Virus record (IMG/VR): IMGVR_UViG_3300044858_004159
Location: 1-30,571 of that record
Source of the DNA: a virus
DNA length: 30,571 nucleotides
Reading direction: 5' to 3' (one strand)
Shown here: one piece after another, positions 8,360 through 14,493 of the stretch
Numbering within the stretch: position 1 is the stretch's first letter
Layout of the letters: every line of letters starts with the position of its first letter
Position numbers and translations under genes: made by a program
Notes under the pieces: model-generated
What the model was told of the DNA's origin: nothing
The model's database searches: none
What the model saw: only the letters and a program-made list of their open reading frames with translations

Positions 8360-10227
8360 TGCCTCGCTGCTGCCACGGGCCGAGGCTCCCGGGTAACGCC
8401 TCCCTGGGGGCCCCGCTGCGCCGGTCGCCGGCCGCCCATCACCAGGGTGTCGATGGCGCTCGCGTCATCGCTCAGGAACAGCTCCAGCAGGGCATCCTCC
8501 TCTTCATCCACCCGCCGCTGCTGCTCCTTCTCCTGGTCCTTCGCCAGCAGATCGAGGAAGTGCTTCACGCCGAACGAAAGGACGTCCGCCCGGTCGTCCC
8601 ATTCCAGGCAGCCTCGTTCCGTCGTGATGCGTGAGAGCTGGTAGGGCAGTGATCGCAAATGGCCGTGCTCCTCGTCCTGCTCCGCCTCGGCATAGCTGCG
8701 CTGCAGGACCGCCTTGGCCACGATCAGCCGGTGCTGCTGGATCAACGGGGCCAGGCTGTCTACGATCCGCAGCTCCTTCTGCTGGCTGACCCGCTCCTCT
8801 TCGACCACGACCCGATGGATCTTGGTCATCGCCGGCTGCAGCAGGGCCGCGAACATGCCGTCGCCAAAGTTCGACTCGGCCTTCACGGTGACGCAGCCCC
8901 AGTGCTTGGCACGCTGGGCCAGCATCGTCAGCACCTCCTCCTCGTAGCCGGCGCTGGTGCCGCCCTCTTCGAGCTGGAAGATGTTGCCGTTCAGCTCCAC
9001 CAGCACGGTCCAGGCCAGCTCGTGCTTGCCGCGGCCGGAGGGGTCGATGAATAGGCCGGCGTTCCAGTGCTCCGACCGTGGCAGCCAGCTGCCGAGCACC
9101 TTGGGCTTGTGGTAGTGCCGATCGGCACCCATCCCCACGCACACCAGGTCGTTGTGGCGCAGCTCGGCATCGTCGGACCACACCACCAGCTCCGGCAGCG
9201 CCTTCCCGTCCAGCGCCAGTACCACCAGGTCGCCGAGGCGGATCGGATAGCGATCAGCGGTGCTGAGCCTGGTGTTCACCATCCACTGCAGCTGCCAGTT
9301 CTGGCGGCTCAACCGGCTCTGGCGGCCCAGCAGTTCTTCGTGATCGAACCGCTCTGGATCGGTGGGCGCCCCCGCAAGCTCCGGGTGGGCCTGCACCTCC
9401 TCGGCAATCAGCGGATCGAGGTGCCCCTCGTAGGTTCCCCACTCCTCTGGCTTGCTGGGATCCGGATACCGCGCCGGCCAAAACCGGATCGCATAGCCCC
9501 GCTCGCGCACCAGCCGCCAGTACAGCGAGGTTTCAAGGTGGGGGGTGCCCTTGTAGCTGATCCTCCGCGGAAACACTTGCCGCACCTGGTCGGCCATGTC
9601 GAAGCTGGGAGGGTTACTGGGATCCCAGTCACGGTCCGGCGGCTTCATGATCGACTCGAGCTCGCTGATCGCGTGGAACAGTCGCTCCACCTTCAGCGGT
9701 GTGATCGAGTTGTTCAGGGTCTCGATGTCGTCGGGCACAATGAAGGTGGCCCGCTTCCCGGTCAGCGCTGACGCCAGGATCCCCGAGGCCCGCACGGAAG
9801 GCGCCTGCTCCGCCCCGGGCCGGGCCGGCGCCACATTGAACGCACCGGCAGCCTTGAGGCCATCGGGCCGCGGCTGCAGGCACCTCAGGATGTCGATGGT
9901 CTGGGTCCAGGCCAGCATCTGCCCGGTGATCTCCGCCGCTTTCTCGTCGGTGTTGGAGGCGATCAACACCCGCTCGTTGAAGGGGTCGATCCGCAGCCGC
10001 CGCATCGCCTCGATCGCGGCGAGCGTGGACTTTGCCACCCCCCGGAAACCCACGGTGATTTGGAACTGGGGGCCCGCGTCACCCCACTCAAGGATGCCCA
10101 GCTGCTGCTTTGTCGGCTCGTCGGCCAGGCCCAGCTCCTGGAGGATGTAGGCCGCAAACGCATCAAGCGGCCACAGCTCCTCCGGCAGCGGTTCCCAATC
10201 AGGGATCACAGTGGAAACCCCCGCCAA
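8356..10227 (-). CDS. terL: Terminase large subunit (DNA maturase B)
   Basis: This 623-residue protein matches T7 gp19-type large terminases in length and layout. The ATPase half has a Walker A (residues 60-68, GFRGVAKST), a Walker B (about 162-170, FIVPDDIET) and downstream motor motifs. The nuclease half begins at GLFIDPSGRGK (Asp395, a metal-binding acidic residue of the RNase H fold) and includes VKAESNFGDGMF. It drives ATP-powered packaging into the prohead and cuts concatemers. The start is a TTG at 10227; no in-frame ATG gives a better N-terminus. It is on the minus strand, unlike the head and tail genes. Confidence 0.92.
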   Translation of the reverse strand: MAGVSTVIPDWEPLPEELWPLDAFAAYILQELGLADEPTKQQLGILEWGDAGPQFQITVGFRGVAKSTLAAIEAMRRLRIDPFNERVLIASNTDEKAAEITGQMLAWTQTIDILRCLQPRPDGLKAAGAFNVAPARPGAEQAPSVRASGILASALTGKRATFIVPDDIETLNNSITPLKVERLFHAISELESIMKPPDRDWDPSNPPSFDMADQVRQVFPRRISYKGTPHLETSLYWRLVRERGYAIRFWPARYPDPSKPEEWGTYEGHLDPLIAEEVQAHPELAGAPTDPERFDHEELLGRQSRLSRQNWQLQWMVNTRLSTADRYPIRLGDLVVLALDGKALPELVVWSDDAELRHNDLVCVGMGADRHYHKPKVLGSWLPRSEHWNAGLFIDPSGRGKHELAWTVLVELNGNIFQLEEGGTSAGYEEEVLTMLAQRAKHWGCVTVKAESNFGDGMFAALLQPAMTKIHRVVVEEERVSQQKELRIVDSLAPLIQQHRLIVAKAVLQRSYAEAEQDEEHGHLRSLPYQLSRITTERGCLEWDDRADVLSFGVKHFLDLLAKDQEKEQQRRVDEEEDALLELFLSDDASAIDTLVMGGRRPAQRGPQGGVTREPRPVAAARH

Positions 10228-10291
10228 GGCAAGCCCGGACGAGGATTTCCGTCACCTATCCGAGGGCTACCACACCCTTTGGACCCATGGA

Positions 10292-11134
10292 TCATACGAC
10301 CTTCTCGCTGGCCTCATCGACCAGCTGTTGCACTTGGGCGATCAGCTCATCCTTGGAGTCCGTCCGCTTCAGCTCCACCCCCAACTGATCCCAGGCAAAG
10401 CTCACCAGCTGGGCCTTGGTGAAGCTGGAGAAATCGCGGTCTTCGATCTGCGGATCCGCAGGGGCCGGCTCGGCAGCTTCTTCGCCAGGGGGCTCCTGCT
10501 CGGGCTCCTCTGCCCCTTCCGTCACGATCTCCAGCGGAGAGCGCCATCCGTCGACCGAGGTATCCTCGGCGGCCTCCTGGCCCTCGACGGTGGGCTTTGC
10601 ATTGTGGAGCTGGCGTAGCAGTTGCATCCGCTCGTGGTCGTCAGGGTGGCCTTCGTACCCCCCCGAAAACGCGAGGTAGTCCGCTATCTGCTCAGCTGTG
10701 AAGGCTCCGGCCCCCTCGCTGGCCGCGGGCTCTTCGGGGGCTCCCTGGCCCTCCGTGGTGGGGCGGCAATCCGTCCAGCCGCCAATCAGGTCTGACGGCT
10801 CCAGCATTTGCCCGTCGGTGGCCAACGCCATGTAGTCCGTCATCTGCTCCGCCGTGGTGGCCTCCTCTCCCTCCTGGAAAGCCTCGATCCCCTCAAGGAG
10901 CCCCTGCTGGAGATTGCTGGCGAACTCGTCGCCCTCGGCCTCCTCGGCCAGCTGCCCTGCCAGCCGCTCTTCCAAGTCCAGTGCATTCGCCAGCCGCAAC
11001 CGCAGCGCCTCCTCCCCGGGCACATAGGTGCCACGCGCCAGCGCCTGCTCCAGCCCCTGCTGCACGACCCACGGCGGGACATCGCCGTAGCCGGTCAGGA
11101 ACAGTGCCTCCTTCTCAGCGTTGCTCAGGTACAC
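10292..11134 (-). CDS. Acidic repeat protein upstream of terminase
   Basis: I do not recognise this protein. From a GTG at 11134 it has about 280 residues and is strongly acidic. Two similar blocks occur, TTAEQMTDYMALATDG and FTAEQIADYLAFSGG, each followed by a Glu/Pro/Ala-rich linker. The C-terminal 45 residues (SSFTKAQLVSFAWDQLGVEL, then TDSKDELIAQVQQLV) look like a small helix-extension-helix (HeH/LEM or SAP-like) nucleic-acid-binding domain. The frame stays open to an ATG at 11263, but codon use there fits the overlapping upstream gene, so a start near 11134-11177 is likelier. It lies between the RepL-like gene and terL on the same strand, so a packaging or DNA-binding role is possible. 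Confidence 0.6.
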   Translation of the reverse strand: MYLSNAEKEALFLTGYGDVPPWVVQQGLEQALARGTYVPGEEALRLRLANALDLEERLAGQLAEEAEGDEFASNLQQGLLEGIEAFQEGEEATTAEQMTDYMALATDGQMLEPSDLIGGWTDCRPTTEGQGAPEEPAASEGAGAFTAEQIADYLAFSGGYEGHPDDHERMQLLRQLHNAKPTVEGQEAAEDTSVDGWRSPLEIVTEGAEEPEQEPPGEEAAEPAPADPQIEDRDFSSFTKAQLVSFAWDQLGVELKRTDSKDELIAQVQQLVDEASEKVV

Positions 11135-11175
11135 GGGTGGATCGCAGCGTCGAGCGAAATCTAACGCCGCCGTCC

Positions 11176-11625
11176 TCAGTCCTCCACATCGCCGCCACGG
11201 TCGAAAGCCTCCCGGAACTGGGCCCACAGGTGCCCCTCCTTCTGGGCCCTCCCGATCGCCCACAGGTGTGGATCCAACAGGTAGAACACCTCGCCGCTGC
11301 GGCGGTTCCGGCAGCGCACCAGCAGGAATTCCTTCCGCAGCCGGGTCATCGACGTGTGGACGTTCGGGGGCTTGGTGCCCGACAGCTCCGCCAGGTGCTC
11401 AACACTGGCCTTGATCCGCCCCTGGTCCCGCCCAGCGGCCTTGCACATGCACACCTGCAGAGCTCGCACCACAACCAGGTCGCGGGGCTGCAGCTTCTTC
11501 TGCCGGATCAGCAGCAGCAGCCTGTCATCCATGGCGCTGGTGTCCGGCAGGTACATCTTGATGAAGTGCCTAGAGTCCATTCGTTGATCGCTGATGGGGC
11601 GGTCAGACAGCCCGCTTGCATCCAC
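11176..11625 (-). CDS. RepL-like winged-helix DNA-binding protein
   Basis: A 149-residue protein from a GTG at 11625 (an ATG at 11580 gives a 134-residue alternative). It has a helical DNA-binding core: ASVEHLAELSGTKPPNVHTS then TRLRKEFLLVRCRNR forms a helix-turn-helix, followed by a wing ending in GEVFYLLDPHLWAIGR. This wing pattern resembles RepL-type plasmid replication proteins and related phage regulators. It heads the leftward unit (acidic protein, terminase). Two TATAGGC copies lie 40-60 bp upstream. It could be a replication initiator or a transcription factor for its own operon. Confidence 0.6.
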   Translation of the reverse strand: MDASGLSDRPISDQRMDSRHFIKMYLPDTSAMDDRLLLLIRQKKLQPRDLVVVRALQVCMCKAAGRDQGRIKASVEHLAELSGTKPPNVHTSMTRLRKEFLLVRCRNRRSGEVFYLLDPHLWAIGRAQKEGHLWAQFREAFDRGGDVED

Positions 11626-11666
11626 TTCTGGTTTCGCAGCCCAGTCGTGGAGAGGGTTGTCGTTTT

Positions 11667-11690
11667 GTGCCTATAGCGGCGCCTATAAAG
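11667..11690 (-). promoter_or_regulatory. Tandem TATAGGC promoter/operator candidate
   Basis: On the minus strand the motif TATAGGC occurs twice with five bases between copies, about 45-65 bp before the RepL-like start. It could be a pair of -10 elements or a binding site; no good -35 is visible. Confidence 0.35.
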
Positions 11691-12231
11691 CTACCCCCCA
11701 AACGCCACGCCACCACAGGCCCGTTTGGCAATTGATCTGATGATCTCTCTAGTGCTCCCATAGCAACCGTCGATCCAAGGCTCTCCCCGGATGCCGGGCC
11801 TCACGGCTGCTCTCCACCCCCCGAGCACACACATCCCCTCTTTCTCCTCGTGAATCCCGACGGAGCGCAGCGGAGACGGGATGCCCCGCCGGCGAGGCGG
11901 GCTGTTCAGGGGCGCTGTGGGGCGAAGCCGTACGAGACACCAACCCAGCAACAACGGGATCCACCGCAACCGCTGCAGCCCTGGTGCCCACTCACCCCCA
12001 GCACCCCGGAAAAATGTGGCGCATTTGGTCGGGGGGTCCCCTGAAGCGCTCGGCGCGCAATCCCCCCCCGGCGGGGGGTGCCGATCCACCCTGGGCAGTG
12101 GTCGCAGCCAGGGGACCAGCAGCAGCCAGGGCAGGTTGACCGTGCTGCAGGGGGTCTCGGTGGATTGAACATCCGCTGCGGGGCCATGCAGCCAGCACCA
12201 GGCAGGGCAAAAGCCACATGTCAACCCTGAA

Positions 12232-12247
12232 ATGTAACGATTTACAT
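12232..12247. promoter_or_regulatory. Palindromic operator candidate
   Basis: ATGTAACGATTTACAT is a perfect 6-bp inverted repeat around CGAT, about 120 bp before the first early gene. MarR-type and other winged-helix regulators bind palindromes of this size. The half-site TGTAAATC (reverse of GATTTACA) recurs at about 13450, before the second MarR-like gene. Confidence 0.45.
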
Positions 12248-12364
12248 CAGGATGGTAAAGGGCCCCGCACCCAACCATTCCACCTATGTAGGCTTTGGAA
12301 GCCAGGGAAACCGCTGCTGACTGCGGAGCCTGGCATCACCTACCCCACCTACCACAAGGGACCG

Positions 12365-12701
12365 ATGACCAAGGACCAATGGGCCGATGTGGCCACGTGT
12401 GCAGCCCGCCGCAGTGTGACCGCCTACAGCCTCGCCATCAGCGCACCATCAGCGACCGCATGGGCCGGGCACGAGGCCTTGTATCAGCGGGAGCGGGAGA
12501 CGTACCGAATCTTCCTGGACAGATACAGAGCGATGCCTTACCCGCTACAGACAGGAACCGTTGCCAGTCCCTGGGGCCGAGCCCCGCGAATGGTCGCCAC
12601 CGGTGCAGCGCACCGAGAAGCCGGCGCAAGGCTGGCTGCCCTTCAACGATGGGAGCCATCTGGGCCCCCTGTTCAACACCACCACCACGGAGGCGAAATG
12701 A
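12365..12701 (+). CDS. Small early protein, apparently frame-broken
   Basis: Two coding-like stretches lie in different frames. From ATG 12365 (after AAGGGACCG) the first gives MTKDQWADVATCAARR through GHEALYQRERETYRIFLDRY and loses coding character after about 12540. The second, one frame over, runs from about 12550 to TGA 12701 (EPLPVPGAEPREWSPP, then KPAQGWLPFNDGSHLGPLF) with high GC3, and its stop shares ATGA with the next gene. A +1 shift near 12540 would join them into about 110 residues. Alternatively the second part is its own 46-residue gene starting at TTG 12561 behind AGGAA. I recognise no family. Confidence 0.45.
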
Positions 12702-12910
12702 TTCAGCTCACCAAGGAAGAAGCCCTCGCCGCTGCGGCGGCGGTGCTGACAGTGTGCGAAGCACTGGAGAACCTGCTGGACAATCCGGTGCTGCAGCTCC
12801 CCGAGGGGATCGTGGACTGGGAAAAGGCCAAGGCGCTGCAGCTGGTCCACCGCACGGCATACCACCAGCTCCAGAACATGGCCGTAATCCAGATGGCCGT
12901 AGTCCAATGA
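12698..12910 (+). CDS. Small helical early protein
   Basis: The 70-residue product starts at an ATG behind the best ribosome-binding site of this region (GGAGGCGAA). The frame stays open upstream, but this start is preferred because of the site and the ATGA overlap with the preceding stop. The sequence is almost entirely helical, with TKEEALAAAAAVLTVCEALE and a C-terminal QNMAVIQMAVVQ. No motif is recognised. It is followed by an ATGA overlap to the next gene, so it is part of a tightly coupled operon. Confidence 0.6.
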   Translation: MIQLTKEEALAAAAAVLTVCEALENLLDNPVLQLPEGIVDWEKAKALQLVHRTAYHQLQNMAVIQMAVVQ

Positions 12911-13098
12911 GCACCACCACTGCAGCCGTGGCAATCGCCGCGGCCTTCACCCTGGGCCCCGTGCTGCTGATCGCATACCAGCAACACCAGAAGCGGGAGC
13001 GCCGCCGCAAGGTTCAAGGCCAGATGGCGCCGAAGCGCCGGCCACCCGTGCGCTATCTCGTCGTGGTTCACCGCAACGAAAGGAGCCGGGACGCATGA
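12907..13098 (+). CDS. Small single-pass membrane protein
   Basis: A 63-residue protein whose ATG overlaps the previous stop. Residues 5-25 (TAAVAIAAAFTLGPVLLIAY) form one hydrophobic segment, followed by a very basic cytoplasmic-type tail (QKRERRRKVQ, APKRRPPVR), which suggests N-out topology. Small membrane proteins in early phage operons often act on host envelope functions or superinfection, but nothing here specifies a role. It is coupled to the winged-helix gene downstream. Confidence 0.6.
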   Translation: MSTTTAAVAIAAAFTLGPVLLIAYQQHQKRERRRKVQGQMAPKRRPPVRYLVVVHRNERSRDA

Positions 13099-13445
13099 AC
13101 CACCACCAGCAGCAGGCCGAGATGCTGCACCGGTTGAGGATGTCGGCAATCGAGTCCGCCGGCTGCGGTCGCGTCACCATCGCCACCGTGGAGGCCCTGC
13201 TCTGGGTCGCTGCTGGCGTGGACAACACCAAGGACCTCGGCACGGCCATGGGCCAGCCGGGGCGCCCCCAGGCTGTGGCCAGCACCAACCGCATCCTCTC
13301 GGCCCTCAGGGGCCGGGATCGGATGGCAGCGGGGAAATGGGTGCCGGCTCCGTTCCAGCTGATCAAGACCCGCCGGCACCCGCACCGCCGCGGCTACCTC
13401 CTAGCTCTGACCCCGGAAGCTGAAGAGCTTCTGGGGGGGGGGTAA
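13095..13445 (+). CDS. Winged-helix regulator 1 (MarR-like)
   Basis: A 116-residue protein with a MarR-like layout: a helix with VTIATVEALLWVAAG, then NTKDLGTAMGQPGRPQAVAS as helix-turn-helix, TNRILSALRGRDR, a beta wing (FQLIKTRRHPHRRGYLLALT) and a last helix PEAEELL. The same order occurs in the gene at 13622, so the two look like paralogs. The ATG overlaps the previous stop. It probably binds DNA as a dimer; targets may include the palindrome at 12232 or the CTAG repeats. The G run at its 3' end (13434-13442) is a potential slippage or assembly-error site. Confidence 0.55.
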   Translation: MNHHQQQAEMLHRLRMSAIESAGCGRVTIATVEALLWVAAGVDNTKDLGTAMGQPGRPQAVASTNRILSALRGRDRMAAGKWVPAPFQLIKTRRHPHRRGYLLALTPEAEELLGGG

Positions 13446-13621
13446 CTCCACCCCTGTAAATCAGGCCTAATCATGGAAACCAGGACTCTAATTCTCTCGA
13501 TCGAGGTACCCACCCACAAGGGCCCTTTTCACATTGCTGCATGGCTGCATCGGTCCCGCATCCGTTCCCGCGTCACGCTACAGGCCTGCACTAGTGTCCA
13601 CTCTAGTGTTCCCGCTAGTCC
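13446..13621. other. Regulatory gap before second MarR-like gene
   Basis: The gap holds CCTGTAAATCAGG (about 13448-13460), an imperfect palindrome sharing TGTAAATC with the 12232 operator candidate, and the CTAG repeat array described separately. An 80-codon frame crosses it (13473-13715) but has Arg/Ser/Trp-rich shadow composition and overlaps the next gene, so I do not call it. Confidence 0.5.
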
Positions 13622-13626
13622 ATGGA
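13589..13626 (+). repeat. CTAGT repeat array with 12-bp period
   Basis: CTAGT begins at 13591, 13603 and 13615, exactly 12 bp apart; the first two copies extend to CTAGTGT. The first lies in the palindrome CACTAGTG (13589-13596). The array reaches to within two bases of the ATG of the MarR-like gene at 13622, so a bound protein would block its transcription or translation. The same pattern recurs at 19664-19692. Confidence 0.8.
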
Positions 13627-13939
13627 TCTGGGCAAACTTGAGGCCGCTCTGGCCGCTTTCTCAGTTCTGGAGCCGACCGCGCTCCCGCTCCACCACGTCC
13701 AGGTCTTCCTGGTAGTCGCGCAGAAGGGGCCCATCCTCTATGACGACATTGAACGGACCCTGGGTCTATCCAATGCGTCTGTGTCCCGGACTGTGAATGC
13801 CCTCAGCGACGTTCACAGGACCGGGCGAGAAGGGCTCCGCCTGCTCAAGGTCGAAAAAGACCCAGAGGAGCGGCGCCGTTACCTGATCTCACTCTCGAGT
13901 CGGGGGCGGGCCCTACTCCGCCAGATCAAGAGACTGTAA
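13622..13939 (+). CDS. MarR-family-type winged-helix regulator 2
   Basis: The 105-residue protein follows the MarR fold order: LHHVQVFLVVAQKG, PILYDDIERTLGLSNASVSR as the recognition helix-turn-helix, TVNALSDV, a wing with LRLLKVEKDPEERRRYLISL, and the final helix SSRGRALLRQIKRL. It is shorter than typical cellular MarR proteins because the N- and C-terminal dimer helices are reduced. It likely represses or activates phage genes. Its own start is overlapped by three CTAGT repeats, which suggests autoregulation. The start ATG has no Shine-Dalgarno. Confidence 0.75.
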   Translation: MDLGKLEAALAAFSVLEPTALPLHHVQVFLVVAQKGPILYDDIERTLGLSNASVSRTVNALSDVHRTGREGLRLLKVEKDPEERRRYLISLSSRGRALLRQIKRL

Positions 13940-14012
13940 GCCGTGCACGATCGCGCCAAGGCCCATGAGTGGCCCTAGCCGCGGTCCTGCCGCATTCTTC
14001 GCCAAAACAACC

Positions 14013-14258
14013 ATGACCAACGCGATAACCCAAGCAGCGCCCGAATACAGCGCCGCTGACGTAGCCGATCAAGTTCTTGCTACGTCCGTAGACCAGACGC
14101 TGGTGGCTTTTCCCGAGCTGGAGCCAATCAGGGGCCAACTGGAAGCCCTGAAGCCTTGCTCAGATCGGTGGGAAACCGCTCAAGAGGCACAAAGGGAAGC
14201 GGGGAAAGCCTTCGACGTAATAGTGGATGCGATCGACGATTTTATCGAATCGCTCTGA
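14013..14258 (+). CDS. Small acidic protein of unknown function
   Basis: From ATG 14013 the product has 81 residues (the frame opens 48 bp earlier at 13965, but the AAACAACC context before 14013 recurs at other starts here). It is acidic and helical, with YSAADVADQVLATSVDQTLV and a C-terminal AFDVIVDAIDDFIESL. A charge-rich small acidic protein next to regulator and integrase genes could be a recombination directionality factor or an anti-host protein, but these factors are usually basic, so I make no assignment. A stable UUCG hairpin follows. Confidence 0.5.
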   Translation: MTNAITQAAPEYSAADVADQVLATSVDQTLVAFPELEPIRGQLEALKPCSDRWETAQEAQREAGKAFDVIVDAIDDFIESL

Positions 14259-14263
14259 TCACT

Positions 14264-14281
14264 GGGGCCCTTCGGGGCCCT
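14264..14281 (+). terminator. UUCG-capped hairpin
   Basis: GGGCCC TTCG GGGCCC forms a 6-bp stem closed by the C(UUCG)G tetraloop. It is followed by TTCCC, not a T run, so it is a weak terminator at most, or an mRNA-stabilising 3' end or a barrier between the small acidic gene and the integrase unit. Confidence 0.4.
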
Positions 14282-14307
14282 TCCCGACCACCTACCCACA
14301 CCACACC

Positions 14308-14493
14308 ATGACCCAACCCATACCCACCGTTGACGAAATCCTGGCCCGCACGCACCTAGGCGGCCATTTCCATGAATGGGGCGCTGATGGCGGCGTGATC
14401 CGCGTCACCCGCGCCGAGCTGCGTCCGGCTCTCGAAGGCGCCTACGACCCGACCATGCCCGATTGGCCCTCCACCGTGGAGCTGGGCGAATGA
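14308..14493 (+). CDS. Small protein upstream of integrase
   Basis: A 61-residue product from ATG 14308 (the frame is open from 14227 but the earlier codons are shadow-like). It begins MTQPIPTVDEILARTHLGG and contains WGADGGVIRVTRAELRPALEG. Its stop overlaps the integrase ATG (ATGA), so the two are translationally coupled. An excisionase would fit such a place, but the sequence lacks an obvious helix-turn-helix and I recognise no family. Confidence 0.55.
   Translation: MTQPIPTVDEILARTHLGGHFHEWGADGGVIRVTRAELRPALEGAYDPTMPDWPSTVELGE

Larger units (their letters stand above)
11626..12364. other. Noncoding divergent hub with GC-rich hairpins
   Basis: About 740 bp separate the leftward unit from the rightward early genes. 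Inverted repeats seen are CCCGG/CCGGG near 11787, ATCCCG/CGGGAT at 11854-11882, CCCGCC/GGCGGG at 11885-11901, and CCCCCC/GGGGGG at 12064-12078. None is followed by a T run, so they are not ordinary terminators. A 16-bp palindrome lies at 12232-12247. Frames crossing this region on both strands have shadow-like composition (many Cys, Arg, Pro). In T7-like phages a region between terminase and early genes is where genome ends and early promoters lie. Confidence 0.5.

Noticed and set aside
12062-12079. C/G-run hairpin as a terminator
   Set aside because: No T run on either strand follows the stem.
11691-12278. 195-codon minus-strand frame in the noncoding hub
   Set aside because: Cys/Trp/Pro-rich with no ribosome-binding site; crosses the hairpins and the palindrome. 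Treated as noncoding.
12295-13098. 267-codon frame
   Set aside because: Only its last 63 codons (from 12907) look coding; the earlier part is a shadow.
13473-13715. 80-codon frame before the second MarR-like gene
   Set aside because: Arg/Ser-rich, crosses the CTAG repeat array and overlaps the regulator out of frame.
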